Source: an uncultured Arachnia sp.
Lineage (GTDB): Bacteria; Actinomycetota; Actinomycetes; Propionibacteriales; Propionibacteriaceae
Direction: 5' to 3'
DNA length: 64,000 bases
Assembly (NCBI GenBank): GCA_947493995.1
Contig: CANLTJ010000003.1
Coordinates: forward strand, 279,298 to 343,297
Under the pieces are notes generated by a model. It saw only the letters and a list, made by a program, of their open reading frames with translations. It was not told the origin of the DNA and made no database searches. The number at the start of each line of letters is the position of its first letter. The stretch's first letter is position 1. The position numbers and the translations under genes were made by a program. Of the stretch, positions 1 through 7,158 are shown piece by piece.

Positions 1-353
1 AGACCGGCGCGAATGTTCTCCCAACCGGCGCGGGCGCTGGACTCGGCGTCCACGGTGGGTGTGCGGGTCCAGGACCACCCTGTGCCCATGCGTTCCCACG
101 TCACCTCGCCACGGCCGTCCAGTCCCGAGAGGGACTCGAAGGCGTCCTGTTCTCCGGTGTGCCAGGTGGCGGACTTGACGAATTGGTACACGCCGATGGG
201 CCAACCCTGTGCCCAGGCACGCAGGGCCATGCCGCAAGCAGCAGTGGTCTTGCCCTTGCCGTCGCCTGTATTGACGATGAGCACCGGACGCAACCGGCGC
301 TCGCGAGTGGTCAGTCCGTCGTCGGGAATCATGGGGGGAATGCCGCGGCTCAT
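1..353 (-). CDS. cobO: Corrinoid adenosyltransferase CobO (3' end outside window)
   Basis: ATP:corrinoid adenosyltransferase, which transfers the 5'-deoxyadenosyl group of ATP to the cobalt of cob(I)yrinic acid a,c-diamide in the cytoplasm. Reading leftward, the N-terminus has the family stretch DDGLTTRERR (residues 11-20), the P-loop TGDGKGKTT (29-37) and then WPIGVYQFVK, all typical of CobO. About 117 residues are present; the C-terminus lies beyond base 1. The ATG at 353 gives the usual family start but has no Shine-Dalgarno at normal spacing. The nearest one (AGGAG, 383-387) serves an eight-codon leader ORF whose stop overlaps this ATG. An in-frame GTG at 398 is an alternative start. A cobalamin riboswitch lies upstream, so repression by adenosylcobalamin is expected. 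Identity is secure; the start is not. Confidence 0.93.
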   Translation of the reverse strand, partial: MSRGIPPMIPDDGLTTRERRLRPVLIVNTGDGKGKTTAACGMALRAWAQGWPIGVYQFVKSATWHTGEQDAFESLSGLDGRGEVTWERMGTGWSWTRTPTVDAESSARAGWENIRAG

Positions 354-376
354 GCTGGTGGCATCGCAGTCGTCAT
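350..376 (-). CDS. Candidate eight-codon leader ORF overlapping the cobO start
   Basis: Reading MTTAMPPA then TGA. It has a good Shine-Dalgarno (AGGAG at 383-387, six-base spacer), and its stop overlaps the cobO ATG in an ATGA arrangement. The best ribosome-binding site downstream of the riboswitch therefore belongs to this mini-ORF rather than to cobO. That arrangement would allow translational coupling: a ribosome finishing the leader would re-initiate on cobO. It could instead be chance if cobO really starts at the in-frame GTG 398. Function is inferred only. Confidence 0.3.
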   Translation of the reverse strand: MTTAMPPA

Positions 377-439
377 CGGGTTCTCCTAACAGGTCCACGC
401 CTGCTTGTGAGCTCAGTGACACCAAGTGGTGCACCGGCT

Positions 440-580
440 GAGGGAGAAAGGCCTGGCTTGCGACGAGTCGCTCACAGTGGCGGGACCGCTCCGGAGTTGC
501 ACCGGTATTCCATCGCCCTCAACGCCTTCATCTTGGCATTGGGGCCCCGGCGATCAGTGATCGGGGCCCGATAACGTTGG
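440..580 (-). promoter_or_regulatory. Cobalamin riboswitch upstream of cobO
   Basis: Minus-strand core typical of AdoCbl riboswitches: GGAATACCGGTG (511 down to 500), a CTCCGGA stem partner, then CGGTCCCGCCACTGTGAGC down to about 470, and a B12 box beginning AAGCCAGGCC near 460. Small hairpins (a GGGCCCC/GGGGCCCC pair and GCC/GGC) occupy the 5' part as expected for P2/P3. The same core recurs before cbiM and cbiL. It should shut down cobO when AdoCbl is plentiful. The outer limits are estimates. Confidence 0.88.
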
Positions 581-607
581 TCAAGGTGAAACCGGGATGG
601 TGCAAAG

Positions 608-1228
608 ATGTGGATCATGACCGACGATGCCCTGATCGAAGACCCGAACGGCCACGTTTTCGGCTCAGCACCCGGTCTGCCCGATGAGCTCTTTGAGCAT
701 GACGGTTTGATCACCAAACGACATATCCGCGCCACCGCCATTGCACACCTGCGGCCGCGGTCTGGAGAATTGCTGTGGGATGTGGGCGCCGGCGCCGGAT
801 CCGTCGCCATCGAGTGGTGCAGGGCCGCAGATGGGGCCCGAGCCATCGGGATTGAGCGCAACGCAGTCCGTGCGGAGCGTGCCCGTGCCAATGCGCTCAG
901 GCTCACACCGAACGGAGCCATGAAGATTCTCAAGGCTACGGCTGCCGATGCGCTGGATGAGCTGCTTCCACCGGACGCGGTGTTCATCGGTGGCGGCGCC
1001 ACGATTTCCGTCGTGGAACGCGCCATGGAACGGCTGCCTCCTGATGGCAGGTTGGTGGTGCACGGCATCACGATTGAGGCAGAGCTGCTCTGCGTCGAAG
1101 CACAGCGTCGATGGGGTGGTCAGCTCAGCCGAATGCAGGTGGAAACGGCCCAACCATTGGGAGCCCTGACGGGATGGCAACCGGCCCGCACCGTCATTCA
1201 GTGGGCACACCAGAAGGCATCCGGCTGA
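608..1228 (+). CDS. cbiT: Cobalt-precorrin-6B C15-methyltransferase (decarboxylating), CbiT
   Basis: SAM-dependent methyltransferase that methylates C15 and decarboxylates the ring-C acetate of (cobalt-)precorrin-6B/7; cytoplasmic. At 206 aa it is a stand-alone CbiT, the partner of the C-terminal half of CobL. The family N-terminal motif [20 protein letters not shown] lies at residues 23-42 and the SAM-binding motif [13 protein letters not shown] at 58-70. Its usual partner CbiE is not adjacent; it forms the N-terminal domain of the CbiEGH fusion at 7.2-9.6 kb. cbiT is alone on the plus strand, its start lies about 30 bp from the cobO riboswitch DNA, and its 3' end overlaps the convergent cbiO by 35 bp. 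The ATG at 608 is used; an ATG at 617 is possible. Confidence 0.93.
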   Translation: MWIMTDDALIEDPNGHVFGSAPGLPDELFEHDGLITKRHIRATAIAHLRPRSGELLWDVGAGAGSVAIEWCRAADGARAIGIERNAVRAERARANALRLTPNGAMKILKATAADALDELLPPDAVFIGGGATISVVERAMERLPPDGRLVVHGITIEAELLCVEAQRRWGGQLSRMQVETAQPLGALTGWQPARTVIQWAHQKASG

Positions 1229-2045
1229 TCAGCGCAGCCACATCCGCCACGCTACGCGGGACACCATCGCCTCCGAGCGTGCCGAGGTCAACCCCCAGCC
1301 GGTTCAACAGCTCGTACTGCCAGGGCTGACGCAACCGCGCCGATTCCACAAGCTCCGGATCTGAGAGCAGTTCCGGACCGCCCTGACGCACAAGGTGATG
1401 TGCGACGATGGCCACCTCGTCAGCCCACGTCAGGGCCAGATCCACGTCGTGAGTGGCAAGCACGACGGTGGACGACAGCCCTTCCAGGGCGCTCAACAGC
1501 TCGACGATTCCGGCGGGATCCAGGCCAGCGGTGGGCTCATCCAGCAACAACAGTTGCGGGCGCATGGCCACTGCACCGGCGATGGCGACCCGCTTCTTTT
1601 CGCCGTAGCTGAGCTGGTGCACGGGACGCTCGGCCAGATGGGTGATGCCCAAGAGCTCGAGCGCTTCCTCCACCCTGGCCCGCGCCTCGCGCTGGTCCAA
1701 TCCGAGGTTCAGTGGTCCGAATGAGACGTCCTGGGTGACATCAGCGGAGAAGAGTTGTTCGTCCGGATTCTGCAGCACCAGTTGGACACACCCACGATGT
1801 GCTCGCAGACTGCTGCGGTCATGGCGCAGGGGTTTGCCCTCGAAGGTGATCTGACCATCGACGGGTTTCAGGGCGCCGGACAAGCATGTCAACAGCGTTG
1901 TCTTGCCGGACCCGTTGGCGCCCAGCAACGCGACGCGCTTGCCCGTCGACACGGCGAAGTTCGCACGGTTGAGCACCGGCTCGCCTCCGGGGAAGCTCGC
2001 CACCAGATCATGTGCTGCCAGAACCGGAGCGGTGACGTTCATCAT
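1194..2045 (-). CDS. cbiO: Cobalt ECF transporter ATP-binding protein CbiO
   Basis: ATPase of the energy-coupling-factor cobalt importer, on the cytoplasmic face of the membrane with CbiQ, CbiM and CbiN. All ABC motifs are visible (numbering from the ATG at 2045): Walker [10 protein letters not shown] (42-50), Q-loop QNPDEQLF (92-99), signature LSYGEKKR (145-152), Walker [14 protein letters not shown] (about 166-178) and H-loop ATHD (197-200). About 283 aa, normal for the family. The start overlaps the cbiQ stop (ATG 2045 or 2042) behind a purine-rich GGTGGGGTGG, so translation is probably coupled. It is the last gene of the cbiMNQO operon controlled by the riboswitch at 4 kb, and its 3' end runs 35 bp into cbiT. 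Confidence 0.95.
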   Translation of the reverse strand: MMNVTAPVLAAHDLVASFPGGEPVLNRANFAVSTGKRVALLGANGSGKTTLLTCLSGALKPVDGQITFEGKPLRHDRSSLRAHRGCVQLVLQNPDEQLFSADVTQDVSFGPLNLGLDQREARARVEEALELLGITHLAERPVHQLSYGEKKRVAIAGAVAMRPQLLLLDEPTAGLDPAGIVELLSALEGLSSTVVLATHDVDLALTWADEVAIVAHHLVRQGGPELLSDPELVESARLRQPWQYELLNRLGVDLGTLGGDGVPRSVADVAALISRMPSGVPTE

Positions 2046-2854
2046 CCACCCCACAACACGTCGGCCACGCTGGCCGACCAGATTGCTGCGAGGCCCAGGA
2101 CGCTCAGTAACAGGAAGCGCCAGCTGCGGGGACGATTGGGTGCCAACGTCATCAAGGCGTCCTCATACCCTCGACCCTCCAGACCGCTCTGCAATCTCGC
2201 AGCACGTTCCCAGGTGGTGAGCAGCACGCTGCCGACTGTGCTGGCGGTGGTTGACCAGCGACGGCGCCAGGTGGCTGCGTCACCGAGGCGAGCGCGCTGG
2301 GCCGCTCGAATGGCGATGGTGGTGCCGAGCAGTAGGAACAGCAACCGGTAAGTCAGCGATGCAATCTCGATGAGGGGGTCGGGGACCCTGAGGGTTCGCA
2401 GCCAACTCAGCAGATCCACCATGGGAGTGGTGGTGGCCAGTAGGACGAAGGCCAGCGTGCCAGCCAAGCTGTGTGCCCAGAGGGCTCCCGCCGTCGCCAC
2501 ACTGTCTGCGGTGAAGCGCACTGGACCGAGAGCGAATCCGTGCGTTGACCACCCCAAGTCTCCCCAGGCCATGTCATGGAAGCCGTGCCAGACACTCACC
2601 ACGGGAAGCGTTCCGAGGAGGAGGAAGGTGAGCGGGGCAGTCATCACCACCAGTACGAGCATGGGGCGAATACGTGCAGATCCCACCATCAGGACCAATG
2701 CCAGCGCGGCCACCAGGGTGCAGCCGGGCCAGGGATCGCTCAGCAGCGCGGTGAGTACCAGTCCCATGCTGAGCAGAACCTTCTCGCCCACTCGACGGCG
2801 CCGCCACGGACTGTCCCAGGCGGCGTCGTCGATGACGATGTTGTGGGTGAGCAT
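2042..2854 (-). CDS. cbiQ: Cobalt ECF transporter transmembrane protein CbiQ
   Basis: T-component (energy-coupling membrane subunit) of the CbiMNQO cobalt importer. It is 270 aa with hydrophobic segments near residues 28-38, 46-60, 65-83, 125-143, 165-185 and 245-265. The conserved cytoplasmic coupling-helix signature [11 protein letters not shown] at 220-230 corresponds to the A-R-G type motif of CbiQ proteins that docks on the CbiO ATPase. It starts 7 bp after the cbiN stop and ends overlapping the cbiO start, so it belongs to the four-gene cobalt-uptake operon. Confidence 0.93.
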   Translation of the reverse strand: MLTHNIVIDDAAWDSPWRRRRVGEKVLLSMGLVLTALLSDPWPGCTLVAALALVLMVGSARIRPMLVLVVMTAPLTFLLLGTLPVVSVWHGFHDMAWGDLGWSTHGFALGPVRFTADSVATAGALWAHSLAGTLAFVLLATTTPMVDLLSWLRTLRVPDPLIEIASLTYRLLFLLLGTTIAIRAAQRARLGDAATWRRRWSTTASTVGSVLLTTWERAARLQSGLEGRGYEDALMTLAPNRPRSWRFLLLSVLGLAAIWSASVADVLWGG

Positions 2855-2861
2855 CGCTGCG

Positions 2862-3233
2862 CTACTCGGTAGCTACGGGCTCCGTCGTCGCACTCTGGTT
2901 CTCTCGCTCCTTGGAACGCCCGTAGAGATTGCCCAGAACGAATCCGAGCACACCAGCACCCACAGCTGCCTGGAGGGCGAAGAGGCCGGATTCCACCTCG
3001 CCACTGTCCGGCTCGAAGAATGGATCGAACCAGGGCTCGACACCTTGTTCCTCCAGCACCTCTGTGACGACTGAGTCCGTGCCTGCGAAGGCTTCCTCGC
3101 CCTCAGCGGCCTTGGGGGCAAGTGAGAAACTGAGGGCAAAAATGGCTACCAGAACGGCGACGAGGACGGCCACCACCCACCAACTGACTCCATGCTTGCG
3201 GTGCGATTGGTTGGCAGGGTTCTGCTCACGCAT
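2862..3233 (-). CDS. cbiN: Cobalt transporter accessory protein CbiN
   Basis: Small membrane subunit that works with CbiM in cobalt loading. It is 123 aa: a short basic N-terminus, one TM helix near 17-40, an acidic extracytoplasmic loop containing [24 protein letters not shown] (the W-F-x-P and S-G-E-x-E-S-x-L-F-x-L-Q-A features of CbiN), a second TM helix near 86-103, and a short cytoplasmic tail. It overlaps the end of cbiM by 8 bp and is followed by cbiQ after 7 bp. Slightly longer than enterobacterial CbiN because of the tails. Confidence 0.92.
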   Translation of the reverse strand: MREQNPANQSHRKHGVSWWVVAVLVAVLVAIFALSFSLAPKAAEGEEAFAGTDSVVTEVLEEQGVEPWFDPFFEPDSGEVESGLFALQAAVGAGVLGFVLGNLYGRSKERENQSATTEPVATE

Positions 3234-3921
3234 GGCTGGCCTCCTGTGTGGGCTTCACTGTTGCGGACTTCATGCCCAGCCTGTCCAGATCAATCGTGAC
3301 CACCTTGCGCAGGAACCCGAAGAGCAGCACTCCGAGAACACCTTCCGCGATGGCCAGCGGAATCTGGGTGATGGCAAAGATGGACAGGAACTTGGTGATG
3401 GCGCCACCGAAGCCGCTCGCAGGGTCGGGAAAGGCGATGGCCAGCTGCAGAGAGGTCATGCAGTAGGTGCTCAGGTCAGCGACGGCCATTGCGAGGAAGA
3501 CGCCCAGCCACATAGGGCCGTTGACCTTGCGGACCAGCTTGAACACCGCGTAGCCGCACCAGGGGCCAACGATGGCCATGGCGAACGCGTTCGCCCCCAG
3601 GGTGGTCAATCCGCCATGCGCCAGCAGAAGGGATTGGAAAAGTAGGACCAGGGTGGCAAGGAAGGCCATCACCGGTGGCCCGAACAGGACTGCTCCGGCT
3701 CCTGTGCCTGTTGGGTGGGATGAGCTCCCGGTCACGGACGGCAGTTTGATGGCGGACAGCACGAAGGTGAACGCTCCCGCCGCTGCGAGCAGCAGCTTGT
3801 TCTCGGGGGACTCCTTCGCCTTCTTGACGACTTCGCGGGCACCGTGGATGACGAACGGCGTCGATACAGCGAACCACAGTGCGCATTGGACGGGGGGCAG
3901 GAACCCCTCAGCGATGTGCAT
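3226..3921 (-). CDS. cbiM: Cobalt transporter substrate-binding subunit CbiM
   Basis: Membrane S-component that binds Co2+ in the CbiMNQO importer. The start at ATG 3921 gives the diagnostic N-terminus [10 protein letters not shown], in which the amino terminus and His2 coordinate the metal; AAGGAG lies at good spacing upstream. At 231 aa it is normal length, with about six TM segments and the conserved [14 protein letters not shown] loop containing further metal-ligand residues. It is the first gene of cbiM-cbiN-cbiQ-cbiO and is preceded by a cobalamin riboswitch about 45 bp upstream, so cobalt import is expected to fall when AdoCbl is sufficient. Confidence 0.96.
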   Translation of the reverse strand: MHIAEGFLPPVQCALWFAVSTPFVIHGAREVVKKAKESPENKLLLAAAGAFTFVLSAIKLPSVTGSSSHPTGTGAGAVLFGPPVMAFLATLVLLFQSLLLAHGGLTTLGANAFAMAIVGPWCGYAVFKLVRKVNGPMWLGVFLAMAVADLSTYCMTSLQLAIAFPDPASGFGGAITKFLSIFAITQIPLAIAEGVLGVLLFGFLRKVVTIDLDRLGMKSATVKPTQEASHA

Positions 3922-3959
3922 GGCACTCCTTCTGTCGGGATCTCGCGTCCCGATCAACA

Positions 3960-4080
3960 GGGCAAGGGGTTCAGTTCCTGACTTCCGCTTTGGTGAGCGG
4001 CTCACAGTGGCGCGACCGTCCCGGATGATTCCCGGGTTCCTGAATGAGCCTTGCGATGAACTTGTTCCACCCACTATGAC
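3960..4080 (-). promoter_or_regulatory. Cobalamin riboswitch upstream of cbiMNQO
   Basis: Minus-strand core GGAACCCGGGAATCATCCGG (4040 down to 4021), then GACGGTCGCGCCACTGTGAGC down to about 4000, and a B12 box AAGTCAGGAACTGAACCCC (3984 down to 3966). The CACTGTGAGC core is shared with the two other copies in the window. The cbiM Shine-Dalgarno is about 35 nt downstream of the box, so translational or transcriptional control is possible. The divergent cbiC gene starts about 60 bp from its 5' end. Confidence 0.88.
4051..4080 (+). promoter_or_regulatory. Candidate promoter of cbiC-cbiD
   Basis: TTGCGA (4051-4056) and TATGAC (4075-4080) separated by 18 bp resemble -35 and -10 boxes and lie about 60 bp upstream of the cbiC ATG. 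They sit within the DNA that encodes the 5' part of the opposite-strand cbiM riboswitch. This is a consensus match only; other weak matches occur nearby. Confidence 0.22.
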
Positions 4081-4138
4081 ATCCGCCAATGCGGTGGGCA
4101 GAGGTGGGGTGGAGCAATGGCGTCGCTACGGTGGAGCG

Positions 4139-4798
4139 ATGAAGCATGAGGCATATCTGAGCACTGGCGCATCCATCTATGAGGAATCTTTCCGTATCAT
4201 TCGTGCCGAGACGGACCTGTCTCGGTTCCCCGAGGATGTCTCCCGCGCCGTCGTGCGCATGGTGCATGCCGCAGGCGACACCAGCATCGCCGACGAAGTG
4301 GGCTTCAGCCCCAACGTCGTTGCGGCTGCCAACGCCGCCCTGCGTCGTGGTGCCCCCATCCTGTGCGACGCCTCCATGGTGGCCACCGGCATCATTTCCT
4401 CCCGTCTGCCGGCTGGCAACGAGGTGATTTGTCTCATCAAAGATCCGAAACTGGCCACCATCGCCGAGGAGCGCGGCATCACCAAGACGATGGCCGCTGT
4501 TGACCTGTGGCTGCCGTATCTGGACGGTGCCGTCGTGGCGATCGGTAATGCCCCCACCGCATTGTTCCGGCTGTTGGAGGTGGTTGCCGAATCAGGCGTG
4601 CGCCCAGCTGCGGTGATCGGGATCCCCGTCGGCTTCGTGGGTGCTGCGGAATCGAAGCGTGCACTCGCGGAGAGCCCGCTGGCTCTGGAGCATCTGGTGG
4701 TGCACGGGCGTCGCGGCGGTAGTGCCATGACCGTGGCGGCAGTGAATGCGATTGCCAGCACCGATGAGCTGACCAACACCTCCCGCCAGAGTCTGTGA
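4139..4798 (+). CDS. cbiC: Cobalt-precorrin-8 methylmutase CbiC (CobH)
   Basis: Moves the methyl group from C11 to C12 to convert (cobalt-)precorrin-8 into cobyrinic acid (Co-form); cytoplasmic. It is 219 aa, typical for the family. The catalytic-histidine motif MVHAAGD is at 41-47 (His43), the family segment IPVGFVGAAESKRAL follows in the C-terminal half, and the glycine-rich HGRRGGSAMT near the C-terminus forms part of the substrate pocket. The ATG at 4139 follows GGTGGAG closely. Its stop overlaps the cbiD start, so the two genes form a coupled pair. There is no riboswitch on this strand. Confidence 0.95.
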   Translation: MKHEAYLSTGASIYEESFRIIRAETDLSRFPEDVSRAVVRMVHAAGDTSIADEVGFSPNVVAAANAALRRGAPILCDASMVATGIISSRLPAGNEVICLIKDPKLATIAEERGITKTMAAVDLWLPYLDGAVVAIGNAPTALFRLLEVVAESGVRPAAVIGIPVGFVGAAESKRALAESPLALEHLVVHGRRGGSAMTVAAVNAIASTDELTNTSRQSL

Positions 4799-5904
4799 TG
4801 ATGGGCGGGCGTCGGGGCCAATTGGCAAGCTCCGGATTGCGTCCCGGATGGACCACCGGCGCGTGCGCAACCGCAGCCTCCACGGCTGCCTGGGAGGCGC
4901 TGCTGACCGGCGAGTTCCCCGATCCCGTGGAGGTGGAACTGCCCCAGGGCCGACGGCCCGCTTTCGCACTGAGCGTCGAAGCCCTCTCCGAGGATTCGGC
5001 GATGGCTGGGGTGACCAAGGATGCCGGTGATGATCCGGATGTCACTCACGCCGCCCTGGTACGTGCCACCGTCGTGCGGGGCACGAGTGGAGCGGGGGTG
5101 CGGATCAGCGGTGGGCCCGGAGTGGGCCGGGTCACTCTGCCCGGGCTGCCACTGCAGGTGGGGGAGCCGGCGATCAACCCCATGCCCCGTCGCATGATCA
5201 CCGAGAACTTGGAGGCAGTCTCTGCGCGCCACGGGGAAGCCACCACGGACGTGGAAGTGGAAATCAGCATTGACAATGGCGCGGAGATCGCTCGACACAC
5301 GTGGAATCCGCGAATCGGGATCGTCGACGGCCTGTCAGTGCTGGGCACCACCGGCGTTGTGGTGCCCTACTCGTGCAGTGCCTGGATAGACAGTATCCGG
5401 CGCGGCGTCGACGTGGCTCGCGCCGCCGGGCTGCAGCACCTGGTGGGGTGCACAGGATCAACGTCGGAACGCGTTGCCACCGAATTTTTACAGGTGCCCG
5501 ATCTGGCCCTGCTCGACATGGGGGACTTTGCCGGGGCTGTGCTGAAGTACGTGTCGCGCCATCCCGTCGAGCGGTTGTCATTGGTGGGCGGGTTCGCGAA
5601 GCTGAGCAAGCTGGCCGATGGCCACCTGGACCTTCACTCCCACCGCACGAGCATCAACACCGAATACTTGGCACAGTTGGTCAGTGCAGCCGGTGGGGAT
5701 GGAGAACTGCACCAACGCATCAGCGAGTCGACCATGGCCATGGGTGCCCTGAAGATGGCAACTGCAGCCGGAATACCGCTGGGGGATCTGGTGGCATCCG
5801 CCGCCCGTGATCATGCGGTCAAGGTGTTGCGTGGTGCACCGGTGGCGGTCGATGTCATCTGCATCGACCGCGCCGGTACCATCGTCGGCGTCAGCGGGCC
5901 CTGA
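4795..5904 (+). CDS. cbiD: Cobalt-precorrin-5B C1-methyltransferase CbiD
   Basis: Anaerobic-pathway enzyme that methylates C1 of cobalt-precorrin-5B using SAM. It is 369 aa. The signature LRPGWTTGACATAASTAAW lies at about residues 15-33; later come GGPGVGRVT, GEPAINPMPRRMI and the C-terminal SHRTSIN and MGALKMATAAG segments seen in CbiD. It may start at GTG 4795 (GTGA overlap with the cbiC stop), ATG 4798 or ATG 4801; no strong Shine-Dalgarno decides, and coupling to cbiC is likely. It converges on cbiX, from which 36 bp separate it. Together with CbiM, CbiX and CbiT it shows that the cobalt-early route is used. Confidence 0.95.
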   Translation: MMMGGRRGQLASSGLRPGWTTGACATAASTAAWEALLTGEFPDPVEVELPQGRRPAFALSVEALSEDSAMAGVTKDAGDDPDVTHAALVRATVVRGTSGAGVRISGGPGVGRVTLPGLPLQVGEPAINPMPRRMITENLEAVSARHGEATTDVEVEISIDNGAEIARHTWNPRIGIVDGLSVLGTTGVVVPYSCSAWIDSIRRGVDVARAAGLQHLVGCTGSTSERVATEFLQVPDLALLDMGDFAGAVLKYVSRHPVERLSLVGGFAKLSKLADGHLDLHSHRTSINTEYLAQLVSAAGGDGELHQRISESTMAMGALKMATAAGIPLGDLVASAARDHAVKVLRGAPVAVDVICIDRAGTIVGVSGP

Positions 5905-5906
5905 CC

Positions 5907-5922
5907 AACCTGAGTTCAGGTT
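5907..5922. terminator. Inverted repeat between convergent cbiD and cbiX
   Basis: AACCTGAGTTCAGGTT is a perfect palindrome (7-bp arms, 2-bp centre) in the 36-bp gap between the two convergent stop codons. There is no T-tract on either strand. It may act as a weak bidirectional terminator or mRNA 3' end; this is inferred from position only. Confidence 0.3.
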
Positions 5923-5940
5923 CAGACCAGAGCCGTTGGC

Positions 5941-7158
5941 TCAATCCTTGGACATCACTTCGATAATCTCGTTGCGCAGTGCTCTCGATTGCATCGGATC
6001 CTTGTTGCTCAGCACCGATACGGTCGCACCCTTGAGTCGGGTGGTCGCTGGCGTCCAGGCCGATCCGCGCCAGGCATCATCAGCGCGAACACAGAAGGTG
6101 TGGCGGGCCTCAGCACCTTCGGCAACCCGTCGATTCACACGGGGATCATCCGTCGTTGCCTGCACATACCAAGCCCCATCCAGATCGGACTCTTCGAAGG
6201 AGCGCCTCTGCCAATCGATCTGGCCCGTCTCAGCCAAGTGCGCCAACTGGGGTGTGGCGACGGGGGACACGAGCTGAACATGTGCCCCTGCCTCCAGCAA
6301 GGTCGGGACTCTGCGCGTGGCCACCTTCCCGCCACCCACCACCAAGGTCTGACGTCCTTCGAGCAGCAGCCCACTGACGTAGGCGGGAGAGCCGTCCAAC
6401 GGGTGGTCCGGGCGCATGTCGCGGTAGCGCTGGATCACCACTGAGGCCAGCTCTTCGCAGTCCCCAATGACCTCGCCCACGCGCACTTGCGTATCCGGAT
6501 GGGTTTCAGCCCATGCATGGGCCTGATCGTGGGTCCACGTGCGCATGCGGCCGGGGAACAGCCAGTGGCCAATCACCAAGATCTGTTGCGCTCCCTTGAA
6601 CTGCGCAAGGTCGAGCCCTTCCGGCAGCCGTGGCTCGGTCACTTGGAGGAAGCACGGAGTGACATGGCGCCAGCCGCCCTCCTCGTAGTGCATGCGGCTC
6701 AGATGAGCATGGTCGGCATTCGCCTTGGGGACCAACGTTCCGCGCCCCACCAGCACCAGGGCGGTGTCTTCGCGTTTCCAATCGCCCATGGCTTCATCAA
6801 TGCGACGCACCACAGCACGAAACAGCGCAGGATCTGGCCCCAGGTGTGGCGCGTAGTCGATGCGGGCCTGGGGGAATTTCTCGGCCGCCTCATCGATTGC
6901 TTCGGGAATGTCTCGTCGGACGTGGACACCCGTGCCCAGCATCAGAGGAACCACAACGGCGTGCATGTCGTCTGCGGGTCGCTTCGACAGTGCGGCAGTC
7001 AGGGCTTCGGGAATGGAGGGTTCACTGATTTCCACGAAACCGACGTGAACATCCACGTCTGGGAGCAGTGCGGCCACCCGTTTCGTCAAGTCAAGGGCCA
7101 CCTGCTCCCCGGCTCGGTCTCGGGTGCCGTGGGCGGCAATGACAAGGGCGGCGGTCAT
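5941..7158 (-). CDS. cbiX: Sirohydrochlorin cobaltochelatase CbiX fused to a precorrin-2 dehydrogenase (Met8/CysG-N) domain
   Basis: 405 aa with two enzyme parts. Residues 1 to about 255 are a CbiX-type chelatase: AAHGTRDRAG at 8-17 carries the first metal-binding His, and further His residues occur in the second half (IGHWLFPGRM). Residues about 256-405 match the NAD-binding precorrin-2 dehydrogenase fold of Met8p/CysG: VVGGGKVATRR, then LLEAGAHV, then a DLDGAWYVQATTDD segment. The fusion would oxidise precorrin-2 to sirohydrochlorin and insert cobalt, the two opening steps of the anaerobic corrin branch. The start (ATG 7158) overlaps the cbiEGH stop in an ATGA arrangement. It is the last gene of the riboswitch-controlled cbiL-cbiF-cbiEGH-cbiX operon. 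Confidence 0.92.
   Translation of the reverse strand: MTAALVIAAHGTRDRAGEQVALDLTKRVAALLPDVDVHVGFVEISEPSIPEALTAALSKRPADDMHAVVVPLMLGTGVHVRRDIPEAIDEAAEKFPQARIDYAPHLGPDPALFRAVVRRIDEAMGDWKREDTALVLVGRGTLVPKANADHAHLSRMHYEEGGWRHVTPCFLQVTEPRLPEGLDLAQFKGAQQILVIGHWLFPGRMRTWTHDQAHAWAETHPDTQVRVGEVIGDCEELASVVIQRYRDMRPDHPLDGSPAYVSGLLLEGRQTLVVGGGKVATRRVPTLLEAGAHVQLVSPVATPQLAHLAETGQIDWQRRSFEESDLDGAWYVQATTDDPRVNRRVAEGAEARHTFCVRADDAWRGSAWTPATTRLKGATVSVLSNKDPMQSRALRNEIIEVMSKD

Noticed and set aside
470..482. GCTCACA motif here and near 4000 as further SARP boxes
   Set aside because: Both are the conserved CACTGTGAGC core of cobalamin riboswitches and are single copies without an 11-bp repeat.
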